Shown here in pieces: positions 1 through 7,451 of a stretch of DNA of 31,460 bases. The DNA is taken from positions 1 through 31,460 of the forward strand of contig CAYMEK010000053.1 of the NCBI GenBank assembly GCA_964389305.1. Direction: 5' to 3'. Source of the stretch: CAYMEK01 sp964389305 (GTDB lineage: Bacteria; Spirochaetota; Spirochaetia; SZUA-6; DRHE01). Each line of letters starts with the position of its first letter. Position 1 is the stretch's first letter. The translations under genes were made by a program, and so were the position numbers. The notes under the pieces are model-generated. The model searched no databases. It was not told the DNA's origin and saw only the letters and a list, made by a program, of their open reading frames with translations.

Positions 1-84
1 TTGACATGAGGCAACAGCCATGGTAGGGGAAGATTTTGGGATGAGGTTGCAAGGCCGCGCTCCGGAGACGCCGGCGGGGCGGGC

Positions 85-1095
85 TCAGTATTCCCCGCTA
101 TCCGGCTCCCCGTAGACCTTGCCGCGAAACACGCCCCGGACGTAGAGATTGTACACGACTATGACCGGCAGGATCACGCCCACGCCGAAGAGCATGAAGA
201 TCAGGGTGACCGACGGTGCGGCGGCAGCGGCGATCACCAGGGAAAAAGGGACGAGGTACGGGAAGACTCCCGCTGTCACCGCCCCGGCCGCGCAGAGGAA
301 CACGACGATGGCCCACGGGTAGGCCTTGCGATCCCCCCCGGCGCGGGCGGCGGCACGCAGCAGCATGACAAACCCGAGTACGGTCCCTACCAGGAGCGCG
401 GTAACCGTGAACAGGCGCGGCGGCTTCAGCCATGCAGCGGAGAAGGGTGTGTGCACCAACGCAAGCAGCACGATCGTCGCCAGGAACACGGTGAGGGCAG
501 CGGCAGCTGTGATTCGCAGCAGCCGTCGGTGGTGATCCAGGAACGGCCCCTCGTACCTCCGCAGCATGTAGGCGGCGCCCAGCATCGCGTATCCCAGGAC
601 GGCGCCTGCGGCAATCAGTGCTGACAGCGGATTCAGCCAGTCCCAGGCCCCTCCGGCAAAGACCCGTTCCTCGACTCGAATGCCGCTCAGGACGCCACCG
701 AGCACGAAACCCTGCCCGATCACGGCCAGCAAGCTGCCGGCGGCGAAAGCCAGGCCCCAGAAGCCTTTGGCCCGGGAATGCGTTCGGAATTCGATAGAAA
801 CGGCCCGGAAGATGAGCCCGAAGATCAGCATCATCACCGGAATATAGAGGGAGCTCAGGACAAGGCCGTACGCCAGGGGGAAGGCGCCGAAGAGAACCGC
901 GCCACCGACTACCAGCCAGGTCTCGTTGGCGTACCAAAGGGGACCGATGGCGGCGACCATTGCCGACCGCTCCGCCTCGTCCCGTGGACGAAGCGCCAGG
1001 ATCCCGATGCCGAGATCGGCGCCATCGAGCGTCACGAACAGAATCAGTGTCAGCTCCAGGAGAAAAAACCATACCAGTGGCAGTACCTGCTCCAC
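85..1095 (-). CDS. cydB: Cytochrome bd ubiquinol oxidase subunit II
   Basis: Integral membrane subunit that pairs with CydA to form the bd-type terminal quinol oxidase, which reduces oxygen to water at low oxygen tension. The N-terminal stretch LVWFFLLELTLILFVTLDGADLGIGIL is split by the conserved DGADLG motif, and WYANETWLV follows; both are hallmarks of CydB. About eight or nine hydrophobic helices follow, and the length (336 aa) is normal. I start it at the GTG at 1095, because AGGAG lies 9 nt upstream and the protein then begins VEQVLPLVWF at the first helix. An upstream ATG at 1158 would add 21 polar residues encoded inside the cydA 3' end. The cydA stop is 4 nt upstream, so the two are co-transcribed and probably translationally coupled. 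No clear terminator is visible in 1-84. Family assignment is firm. Confidence 0.95.
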   Translation of the reverse strand: MEQVLPLVWFFLLELTLILFVTLDGADLGIGILALRPRDEAERSAMVAAIGPLWYANETWLVVGGAVLFGAFPLAYGLVLSSLYIPVMMLIFGLIFRAVSIEFRTHSRAKGFWGLAFAAGSLLAVIGQGFVLGGVLSGIRVEERVFAGGAWDWLNPLSALIAAGAVLGYAMLGAAYMLRRYEGPFLDHHRRLLRITAAAALTVFLATIVLLALVHTPFSAAWLKPPRLFTVTALLVGTVLGFVMLLRAAARAGGDRKAYPWAIVVFLCAAGAVTAGVFPYLVPFSLVIAAAAAPSVTLIFMLFGVGVILPVIVVYNLYVRGVFRGKVYGEPDSGEY

Positions 1096-1099
1096 GGGC

Positions 1100-2482
1100 T
1101 CACTCTCCTGGCCGGGGGGACGGCTTGCCCCAGGTCGGCGGCTGGCTGTCCAGATCAAGCCCGGCCTTCAGGATTCGCCGGCTAAAGAACACAAATAGGC
1201 CGAAGAGGGCGGCATACACGACGACGAACGCAGCCAGGCTCCCCGCTGCGGTTCCCGCCCCCAGCGGTGACAGTCCTTCGGGGGTACGCATGAGTCCATA
1301 GATGATCCACGGCTGCCGGCCCATCTCCCGTACGATCCACCCGCACTCTGTGGCAATGAATCCGGCTGGCAGCGCAATCACCCACAGCTTCCAGAATCGG
1401 CGCTGATTCGGCGCCTGCTCGGGCTTCAGGCGCTGGCGGATCCATTTCCAGATCGCCCAGATCACTAGAAAGAACATGGCGAAGCCCAGCAGGAACATGA
1501 CCCGGAAAGCGAAGAAGGGCGCACCGACGGGGGGCTGATCGGCTACCGGAAAGTCCCGCAGGCCTACGACCCTACCGGTGAGCGATCGGGCGCTCAGAAT
1601 GCTCAGCAGGTACGGAATCCGCACAGCCCAGCGGTTGTATTGACCGGCCTTGTCCGGCGCGGCGATCAGGTTCCAGGCGGCGCCCGTCCCGGGAGGGTTG
1701 GTGACCCAGTGAGCTTCCATGGCCGCCGCCTTAGCCGGTTGATATTTAATGACCGCAAGCCCGGAGGCATCGCCAAGGAAGATCTGCAAGGGGGCTGCTA
1801 CAATGGCCAAGATCAGGATGATCTTGAAAGACTTTAGGAAAAACTCGACGTTTCGCCGACGCAGGATGTACCAGGCCGAGATTCCACCCACGAAGAAGAG
1901 GGTGGTTTCCACACTGGCAACCCAGATATGGCTGAAAGAGAACGGCAGGTCAGGATTGAACAGCGCCCGGAAATAGTCGGTGACGGCAATTGATCCATCT
2001 TCGAGGCGCACGCCGGCAGGAGTTTGCATCCAGGCGTTGGCGGCCATGATCCAAAAGGCTGACAGCGAGGCGCCGAAGGCCACCATGATGCCCGAGAACA
2101 GGTGCATGCCCCGGGAGACCCGGTTCCAGCCGAAGATGAACACGGCCAGGAATGCCGCTTCCAGCGCGAAGGACATGGCCGCCTCAAAGGCGAGCAGGTT
2201 CCCGAACAGGTCGCCCGCGGCGGCTGCGAAGCGGGCCCAGTTGGTGCCGAACTGGAACTCGAGGGGGATGCCGCTCGCCACTCCGATTCCGAAGCTCAGC
2301 AGGAAGAACCGCGACCAGAACCGCACCTGCCGGTAGTACAGCTCGTTCTTTGTTCGCAGCCAGAGGATTTCCATCACAACCATGAGCAGGCTGAGACCGA
2401 TGCTGAGCAAGGGCCAGAGCATGTGAAAGATGGTGGTGACGGCGAATTGTGCTCGAGAGATGTCGACGGCGACCCGATCCAC
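1100..2482 (-). CDS. cydA: Cytochrome bd ubiquinol oxidase subunit I
   Basis: Haem-bearing catalytic subunit of the cytochrome bd quinol oxidase in the cytoplasmic membrane. Visible family residues are H20 (high-spin haem b ligand), E100 and E108 (proton/haem d region in FEAAMSFALEAAF), H185 and M387 (haem b558 ligands, in SHIWVAS and VREMGRQPW), and K251/E256 of the quinol-binding loop. At 460 aa it is shorter than the E. coli type because the periplasmic Q-loop is short, so it is a short-Q-loop CydA. The start is GTG at 2482, three nt after the stop of a 33-aa CxxC peptide that carries the strong Shine-Dalgarno. The only site of its own is a GGGAAG inside that peptide's end, so coupling is likely. 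cydB follows after 4 nt. No cydX-like small membrane ORF was noticed downstream. Confidence 0.96.
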   Translation of the reverse strand: MDRVAVDISRAQFAVTTIFHMLWPLLSIGLSLLMVVMEILWLRTKNELYYRQVRFWSRFFLLSFGIGVASGIPLEFQFGTNWARFAAAAGDLFGNLLAFEAAMSFALEAAFLAVFIFGWNRVSRGMHLFSGIMVAFGASLSAFWIMAANAWMQTPAGVRLEDGSIAVTDYFRALFNPDLPFSFSHIWVASVETTLFFVGGISAWYILRRRNVEFFLKSFKIILILAIVAAPLQIFLGDASGLAVIKYQPAKAAAMEAHWVTNPPGTGAAWNLIAAPDKAGQYNRWAVRIPYLLSILSARSLTGRVVGLRDFPVADQPPVGAPFFAFRVMFLLGFAMFFLVIWAIWKWIRQRLKPEQAPNQRRFWKLWVIALPAGFIATECGWIVREMGRQPWIIYGLMRTPEGLSPLGAGTAAGSLAAFVVVYAALFGLFVFFSRRILKAGLDLDSQPPTWGKPSPRPGE

Positions 2483-2485
2483 GGC

Positions 2486-2587
2486 CTACTTCCCGGGGAA
2501 AGCCGAATTGGTGATGCGCGCCTCCTCGAGCCTGCCCGCGGGCATCACGTAACCGCAGGCCCTGCAACGAACGAAACCTGCCGCCAT
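2486..2587 (-). CDS. 33-aa CxxC peptide upstream of cydA
   Basis: Short reading frame preceding cydA, starting with ATG at 2587 behind a textbook AGGAGG at 7 nt spacing and ending in TAG three nt before the cydA GTG. The peptide contains FVRCRACGYVMPAG, which resembles the first knuckle (CxxCGYV) of rubredoxin-like zinc/iron ribbons. The second CPxC knuckle expected about 10-15 residues later is missing; the tail is RITNSAFPGK. It could be a translated leader that delivers ribosomes to cydA, a half-size metal-binding peptide that dimerises, or the remnant of a rubredoxin-like gene. The ribosome binding site and the spacing to cydA are seen directly. The function is unknown. Confidence 0.5.
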   Translation of the reverse strand: MAAGFVRCRACGYVMPAGRLEEARITNSAFPGK

Positions 2588-2642
2588 GAAGACACCTCCT
2601 CAAGACCCGGCGTACCGCGGCACGCGTGAAACGACTGGATCG

Positions 2643-2672
2643 ATTATAACCCGGATCGGCGGCGCCGCACAA
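2643..2672 (-). promoter_or_regulatory. Promoter of the cyd operon
   Basis: TTGTGC, 18 bp, TATAAT on the minus strand. The -10 box (2643-2648) matches the sigma-70 consensus perfectly and the -35 box is weak. A perfect 10-bp palindrome GCGGCGCCGC (2659-2668) fills much of the spacer and may be an operator. The predicted start leaves a leader of about 50 nt before the 33-aa peptide. Apart from this promoter I see nothing in the 223-nt gap 2588-2810. Confidence 0.5.
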
Positions 2673-2810
2673 GCGAACCCTGTGCCTCAACGCGGCAACT
2701 CACTTCTCATCGCCCAGAACTCTGTCGAAGTCCCGGTCCCGGGAGCTCCTCGGCGGCTGTCAAGGTCCACACGCAGGAAGCTTCGCCCTACCTGATGGGT
2801 CGATGCGGGC

Positions 2811-5800
2811 CTAGATCATTTTTCTCCTGCGTGCTTCGGCGAACAGCAGCCCGTTCCAATAGTTATTGTTCAGGTAACGCCACCGGCTGGTAGATTCCTC
2901 TATCTTGCTGGCCCGCTGCTGCAGCAGCTTCAACGCCTTGTTCAGAACCGTGAGACTGTCATCCAGTTCGCCCTTACGAACATCGGGAAGCGTGCAGGCA
3001 TAGAAGTAGTTGTACAAGCTTTGATATGGGTCGGAGGCCGGGATACGTCCTCCCCTGGTAATCGAATGTAGCTGCTCTATTGCCCGCTCGCTGCTTCCTT
3101 GAAGCCCCCACAGATACGCCTGGAAGGATTGGGTCAGGCGCTGCGTCAAAGCATCCTCGCGCAGCAATTCGAAGCAGCGACCTTCGATTTCCCGAAAACC
3201 GTTCACCCAGCGTATGCGTTCGCCCGGAAAGGTAGTCTGTGAGGCCTCTTGAGCCAACGAAATCGCCCGACCGACTGCCTCTAGAGCCCTGGTGTACTCG
3301 CGAGATAAGAACCGGCACTCCGCCAGGAAGAAATATTTCTCCCAGCTTTCTTCCACGTCTTCGAGAACCCTCAACGCAGTTTCAGCGGCTCCCGAATAGG
3401 CGAAGCTGCGGCCCAGCCAGGTATAGAACACCCTCCTGGCCGGAGGGTTTTTGTATAGAGCTTCAACAGCCAGCCCCTGCTGAAAACCGGAAAGCGCCTG
3501 ATCGTAAAAACCCAGCTCGAAAGAGATACGGGCTCTCAAAAAACGCAAGAATAGCTCCCACTCGCGCCGTTTGAGAGCCTGGCACAGTTCGATTCCCGTG
3601 TCCGTTTCGGTTTCAGCCCGTGATAGGTTGCCCTGAATGAACAGGGTGATTCCCCGCAGCCCAAATGTAACGGCATCTTCCAGCCCCATTCTTTCACCAC
3701 TCGTGTTGTCCGACATGGTGAAGTACTCCAGAGCTTCCTCAAACTTACCGTCCGCCAGCAGAGTGGTACCCAGACCGATAGTGGCTTCCCCTTCGCCCCC
3801 GGCGTCTCGTGTGTTTTGGAACTGGATGACTGCCTTCTTAACCCACTGCATGGCCAGGCCGGTTTCACCGCGCATGAGCAGATAGCGGCTCACCTGCAGG
3901 AAAAGATCCCCCTTGGTGGAGTTCACCTCGAAATCGTCCCCTGTCTCCATGGCCTTCAGATACAGCTCTTCGGCTTCTTTCATTCTGCCCTGCAACAGCG
4001 CGCAGCGTAAGCGGGCGGCCGTAAGCAGCCGCTCGCGCCTCTTGCGCACCTCCTCCGTGAGCGGGACGGAGAAGCGTAAGCGGCGCGGATCGAGAAAGGC
4101 CCGCACACCTCGAACGTCCAGCTCGTCCAGCTTCTGCTTTAGAAGCCGGGCGAGCACCTCAAGAGCTTCCGTAGCCCGGCGGGTTTTCATAAGCAGGAAA
4201 AACAACAGCACTAGATGGGGATATTCGCCCGCCCGCCAGCGGGCCAATACGTGGTCGACGAAGATCTTCTCCAGGTCTTCTTCTCTTTCGAGCACGACCC
4301 CCCGCAGCTTCTTGCGGAAAGCGGGAAACAGGGCAATAGCATGAGTCCCGATCCGGATCAATCCCAGACCGTCGAGCTCTCGGAGCAGGCTGAAGGCATC
4401 CTCCCGGCTCATGCCCTGCTCCACCAAAAAACCCACCAATCCCCATAGATCCATCAGTCCGGACTGCAGGTAGACAATAAAAAGAAGCCGTTTCAGAGCG
4501 AAGGACAGCGAGGAAATCAGCGACCAGGTGAGGACAAGGCTGCGCGCGGGCAGCGCCTGCTCGAGAGCTGCAGGTACACGCAAAGCATAGGTACGTCGCT
4601 CTTTGACCAGGATCCGCTTGGCCTCCAGGAAACGCAGGCAGTGATAGAAGGCGAGCGACTTTCCCCGTGCGTATTTGCGAAGCCCGGTAAGAACATCCTG
4701 GGGAAGCTCACAACCCGGGTACAGCCGTTTTGCCGAACGGGCCATCTCTTGACGGCTCAGCGGCCGCATCCGCACGGATTCCACGGCTCGAAGCCGGATC
4801 TGCTCCGGGATATCCGGCTTCTTGGAGGTGAATACGGGAATGAACGAAGGAATTTGATAGAAATCCTTCAACAGGTCGGCGAGCATCTCCAGGCTGCGGT
4901 GGTGATAGCTGTCCACATCCTCGCAGAGCAGGAGTGCGGGCAGAAAATTTTCGTCCATCATGCGAAAGTAGGCGCTCAGGTACAGGTGATAGGCCAGGTG
5001 GAAGTCCCGCAGTAGATAGTCCGGGCAGATCGAGGATGAGAGCGGACCGCGGTACTGCGGCTGTTCCTGCCCGGAAGGTGCCGCGCCGCGCAGGGATCTG
5101 GGCACGCCCTTCGGCCACTGGAAGTACAATCCTTGAGCGCTGTGCGCCGAAGGCTTCAGCGACCAGAGGACCCGCTCCAGCCCGTTCCATGCCTGGCGCT
5201 CCCAGAGGGCCAGGTATTGAGGAACCGCCTGCAGGAAGAACGGATCGACGCTGTTCAGGAAAGGATGAAACGGTGAACGGCGTCGGAACAGCGTGTGCAG
5301 GCGCGGCGCCCTGGGGACCGCGGAATCCTGAAACAGCAGATTCTGGACCGCATCGAGCAGTATGCTTCTCTCCGTGCTTACCGGTCCATGAATAAACACT
5401 CCCCGGTTGATATGCCCGGCTTTGGCCTGGGTGGTGATCGTACGCACCACCGACCGGGCAAGTCCACTGTGCTTCCAAATCTCCTGCCGGTGGAGCGACT
5501 GCGGTCTCGAGGGCAATTCTCTATTTACTACCTTGAAAAAATCTTCCGATTTCTTAGCCTGGATCAGCTCTGCGAAGAAGCTGCGGCAATCCGGCTCAAT
5601 CCATATCGCCTGGTCCGCTTCGAGATTGATTATACTCTTCCTCAAACCCCTGGCGGCGGTCTCAGGGCTGCCCTCCGCCCGGCGGGCGAGCAGAAGATTG
5701 AATCCGTACAGCTTATCCTGGCGGGACTGCAATACCTGATAAATCCGGAAGACAAATTCCAGGGCTCTGCGGGGATCCAACGAATACTCCTGACCCAGGA

Positions 5801-5951
5801 CGTACAACAGGTTGCCCTCTCGCCGGTAGCCTGTTTTGTATCCATACAGATTCTGCAGAGAAGATATATCTGCTTCGATATCCCCGGCCAGTTCTTGGTC
5901 AAGAAGCTTCAATTGCTTATAATAGGCTACGGAAATCAGCAGATAAAGCAT
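2811..5951 (-). CDS. Large TPR protein with degenerate P-loop NTPase region (STAND-like)
   Basis: A 1046-aa soluble protein I cannot name. Residues 1-145 have the rhythm of a worn class III nucleotide-cyclase homology domain (YRREGNLLYVL, then a long amphipathic helix, then ADQAIWIEPDC), but catalytic aspartates are not evident; this is weak inference. Residues about 150-470 resemble a signalling ATPase: VFIHGPVSTERS (185-196) sits where a Walker A would be, but the GK[ST] end has become ERS. LLLCEDVD (340-347) fits a Walker B. About 570-1000 is a chain of TPR-like helical pairs (EALEYF, ALEVLEDV, RALEAVGRAI). The architecture recalls MalT/AfsR-type regulators without a DNA-binding domain. 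A promoter ends 7 nt before the ATG, no Shine-Dalgarno is present, and TAG blocks upstream extension, so the message may be leaderless. It is divergent from the GHKL/PilZ pair. Confidence 0.75.
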   Translation of the reverse strand: MLYLLISVAYYKQLKLLDQELAGDIEADISSLQNLYGYKTGYRREGNLLYVLGQEYSLDPRRALEFVFRIYQVLQSRQDKLYGFNLLLARRAEGSPETAARGLRKSIINLEADQAIWIEPDCRSFFAELIQAKKSEDFFKVVNRELPSRPQSLHRQEIWKHSGLARSVVRTITTQAKAGHINRGVFIHGPVSTERSILLDAVQNLLFQDSAVPRAPRLHTLFRRRSPFHPFLNSVDPFFLQAVPQYLALWERQAWNGLERVLWSLKPSAHSAQGLYFQWPKGVPRSLRGAAPSGQEQPQYRGPLSSSICPDYLLRDFHLAYHLYLSAYFRMMDENFLPALLLCEDVDSYHHRSLEMLADLLKDFYQIPSFIPVFTSKKPDIPEQIRLRAVESVRMRPLSRQEMARSAKRLYPGCELPQDVLTGLRKYARGKSLAFYHCLRFLEAKRILVKERRTYALRVPAALEQALPARSLVLTWSLISSLSFALKRLLFIVYLQSGLMDLWGLVGFLVEQGMSREDAFSLLRELDGLGLIRIGTHAIALFPAFRKKLRGVVLEREEDLEKIFVDHVLARWRAGEYPHLVLLFFLLMKTRRATEALEVLARLLKQKLDELDVRGVRAFLDPRRLRFSVPLTEEVRKRRERLLTAARLRCALLQGRMKEAEELYLKAMETGDDFEVNSTKGDLFLQVSRYLLMRGETGLAMQWVKKAVIQFQNTRDAGGEGEATIGLGTTLLADGKFEEALEYFTMSDNTSGERMGLEDAVTFGLRGITLFIQGNLSRAETETDTGIELCQALKRREWELFLRFLRARISFELGFYDQALSGFQQGLAVEALYKNPPARRVFYTWLGRSFAYSGAAETALRVLEDVEESWEKYFFLAECRFLSREYTRALEAVGRAISLAQEASQTTFPGERIRWVNGFREIEGRCFELLREDALTQRLTQSFQAYLWGLQGSSERAIEQLHSITRGGRIPASDPYQSLYNYFYACTLPDVRKGELDDSLTVLNKALKLLQQRASKIEESTSRWRYLNNNYWNGLLFAEARRRKMI
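5895..5923 (+). promoter_or_regulatory. Candidate promoter for the GHKL-PilZ pair
   Basis: TTGGTC, 17 bp, TATAAT on the plus strand, lying inside the 5' end of the divergent TPR gene. The -10 box is perfect and the -35 box matches only in TTG. The predicted leader to the ATG at 6004 is about 75 nt. Confidence 0.35.
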
Positions 5952-5958
5952 GTAAGGT

Positions 5959-5987
5959 ATTAAACACTACATCGAACGGTTTTTCAA
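5959..5987 (-). promoter_or_regulatory. Start-proximal promoter of the large TPR gene
   Basis: TTGAAA, 17 bp, TTTAAT on the minus strand. Only 7 nt separate the -10 box from the ATG at 5951, so transcription would begin essentially at the start codon. Confidence 0.5.
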
Positions 5988-6003
5988 AGGGATAAGAAAG
6001 CTC

Positions 6004-6522
6004 ATGGGGAAGTATTTCTACTTCCGAAACAAGCACTGCGAACAGGTAACTCTGACCATCCATCCCGAAGCGGACTTCAAAGAAATCCTTAAGACCCTCG
6101 AATCCGTTCAATTCCCCGATTTCATTGACAACGCGGAGAACATCAAGTACGCGGTTCTTGAGCTGATCAGCAATTCCCTGCGGGCTCATCGGGAAAAAAA
6201 GATAAGCAAGCAGATTACCGCGATTTTCCGGGTCAAGAACACCAAGGTCGACGTAGAGGTCAAGGATTTCGGCGGCGGGTTCAATCCCAGGCTTTTGCCC
6301 TACGATCTCGAGGCGGGGGTGAAGGACATCGACCAGAGCTCCAGGGCGTTCGAAGAGTACAGGGCAAGGCACAAATACCTGCGTTTCGGAATGGGATTGC
6401 TGTTAACCAAAATAACCTTTCCTTTTTTCGAGATTGTATTCCTAGACGACCACGAACACCCAACCAAATGGGGAGGAGGGAATGTGAACGGAACTCTGAT
6501 CCGAGTGTCGACGGAGGGATAG
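6004..6522 (+). CDS. GHKL-type ATPase domain protein (anti-sigma-factor/histidine-kinase-like fold)
   Basis: A 172-aa stand-alone ATP-binding domain of the histidine kinase/GyrB/Hsp90 fold. The N-box is ELISNSLRAHRE (53-64, with E53 and N57). The G1 box is KDFGGGFNP with D88 and G90/G91, and the G2 box is RFGMGLLLTK (127-136). There is no dimerisation/phosphotransfer helix with a phosphorylatable His, so it resembles RsbW/SpoIIAB-type kinases or a free HATPase module more than a full histidine kinase. The Shine-Dalgarno is poor. The PilZ gene follows after 7 nt, with its GGAGG overlapping this gene's stop, so the pair is an operon. The substrate is unknown; a role in a c-di-GMP-linked signalling switch is inference from the neighbour. 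Confidence 0.8.
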   Translation: MGKYFYFRNKHCEQVTLTIHPEADFKEILKTLESVQFPDFIDNAENIKYAVLELISNSLRAHREKKISKQITAIFRVKNTKVDVEVKDFGGGFNPRLLPYDLEAGVKDIDQSSRAFEEYRARHKYLRFGMGLLLTKITFPFFEIVFLDDHEHPTKWGGGNVNGTLIRVSTEG

Positions 6523-6529
6523 GGCACCG

Positions 6530-6859
6530 ATGTCGAAGGAGCAACGTAGAAACCCACGCAGCAAGGCCTATGCGAAGGTACTCCTGGAGGGAGGGAGCAC
6601 ACCGGGATATCTTCGCGATCTGAGCATGGACGGATGCCAGCTCGCGCTGCTAAAAGCCCTGCCGCTGCGGGAAGGGGATTCTTTGGCTGTTACGATTCTG
6701 CCCGACGAGCAAATCGGCGTTTCCCCGTTTTCGGTAATTATCAGGACGGTCTGGACCCGCTCGGACCCTGTGTACTTCCTCATTGGCGCACGAATCGAGT
6801 CGCTTCCGGAGGAAGAGCAAACAGGAAGCCTCAAGGCACTGATCGATTACTACCGGTAG
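6530..6859 (+). CDS. PilZ domain protein (c-di-GMP receptor)
   Basis: A 109-aa single-domain PilZ protein, the usual receptor for the second messenger cyclic di-GMP. The RxxxR ligand-binding motif is present as R6-RNP-R10, and the second motif D/NxSxxG as D30-L-S-M-D-G35 followed by hydrophobic beta strands (FSVIIRTVWTR, YFLIGARIESL). A GGAGG overlapping the upstream stop codon gives a good ribosome binding site. It is co-transcribed with the GHKL ATPase gene, suggesting that c-di-GMP binding tunes that protein or a shared target. The gene ends 9 nt before the end of the convergent nitroreductase gene, leaving no room for a conventional terminator. The domain call is firm and the target is unknown. 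Confidence 0.88.
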   Translation: MSKEQRRNPRSKAYAKVLLEGGSTPGYLRDLSMDGCQLALLKALPLREGDSLAVTILPDEQIGVSPFSVIIRTVWTRSDPVYFLIGARIESLPEEEQTGSLKALIDYYR

Positions 6860-6868
6860 GGCGTCGGC

Positions 6869-7378
6869 CTACCAGTGGTCAAAGGCCACGATTCTCTTCA
6901 GCGGTTTCCGCGGCGCCGGGTCGGGGATCTCCTCGGGGTAACCGAGCAGGATCAACAGGACCACCCGCATCGAATAAGGGACGCTGATCAGATCCCTGAC
7001 CATCTGCTCGTCGAAAGTGGTCAGGCAGCTCGTGCCCAGATCCTCGGCCACGGCCTGGAGGACCATGAAGGCTGCGGCGAAGGCCAGATCTATCGGGTAG
7101 GAGAGCTGCCCGTTGGGCATGATGTACTCTATGTTGGTGGTGCAAATAGCGAGAATCGCCGGGGCCTGTCCCACCTTTTCGTCTCCGAAGGCCGCTTCCT
7201 TGACCTTTTCCCGCAAAGCCTCTTTCTGGATAACCACGAAGCGCCATTCCTGGCGGTTCTTGGCCGAAGGGGCCAGCCTCCCCGCTTCCAGAACCCGCTC
7301 GAGTTTGTCCCGTTCGACCGGAGTGCTCTTGAATTGCTTGATGTTTCGACGATTTACAATCTCACTCAGGAGAGCCAT
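6869..7378 (-). CDS. Nitroreductase family FMN oxidoreductase
   Basis: A 169-aa FMN-dependent NAD(P)H oxidoreductase of the nitroreductase superfamily. The N-terminal NRRNIKQF supplies the arginines that contact the FMN phosphate, and APSAKNRQEWRFVV is the classical PSaxNxQpW-like segment. VAEDLGTSCLT and LLILLGYPEE complete the fold. At this length it is one of the short members found widely in anaerobes, whose physiological substrate is usually unknown. I choose the ATG at 7378 (MALLSEIV) because GGAG lies 5 nt upstream and the homology begins there. The further upstream ATG at 7477 adds 33 residues that overlap the divergent gene and include its promoter. It is monocistronic and convergent with the PilZ gene. 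Confidence 0.9.
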   Translation of the reverse strand: MALLSEIVNRRNIKQFKSTPVERDKLERVLEAGRLAPSAKNRQEWRFVVIQKEALREKVKEAAFGDEKVGQAPAILAICTTNIEYIMPNGQLSYPIDLAFAAAFMVLQAVAEDLGTSCLTTFDEQMVRDLISVPYSMRVVLLILLGYPEEIPDPAPRKPLKRIVAFDHW

Positions 7379-7390
7379 GTCTACTCCATC

Positions 7391-7419
7391 ATGATAGATT
7401 ATTGCGGTCCGTATTGCAA
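7391..7419 (-). promoter_or_regulatory. Nitroreductase promoter, sharing its -35 with the divergent gene
   Basis: TTGCAA (7414-7419), 17 bp, TATCAT (7391-7396) on the minus strand, 12 nt before the ATG at 7378. The TTGCAA hexamer is its own reverse complement and also serves as the -35 of the plus-strand promoter. Confidence 0.45.
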
Positions 7420-7442
7420 TGCTCTTTTTCCCTGGATATGCT
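7414..7442 (+). promoter_or_regulatory. Promoter of the M28-like gene
   Basis: TTGCAA (7414-7419), 17 bp, TATGCT (7437-7442) on the plus strand, 9 nt before the ATG at 7452. It places the alternative ATG at 7419 inside the promoter and so supports the 7452 start. Confidence 0.4.
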
Positions 7443-7451
7443 GGACGAATC

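Noticed and set aside
98..1072. 324-codon minus-strand frame inside cydB
   Set aside because: Shadow of cydB, with Arg-rich composition and no membrane segments.
5917..6372. 151-codon minus-strand frame opposite the GHKL gene
   Set aside because: Antisense of a gene with intact N, G1 and G2 boxes; the translation has no motif.
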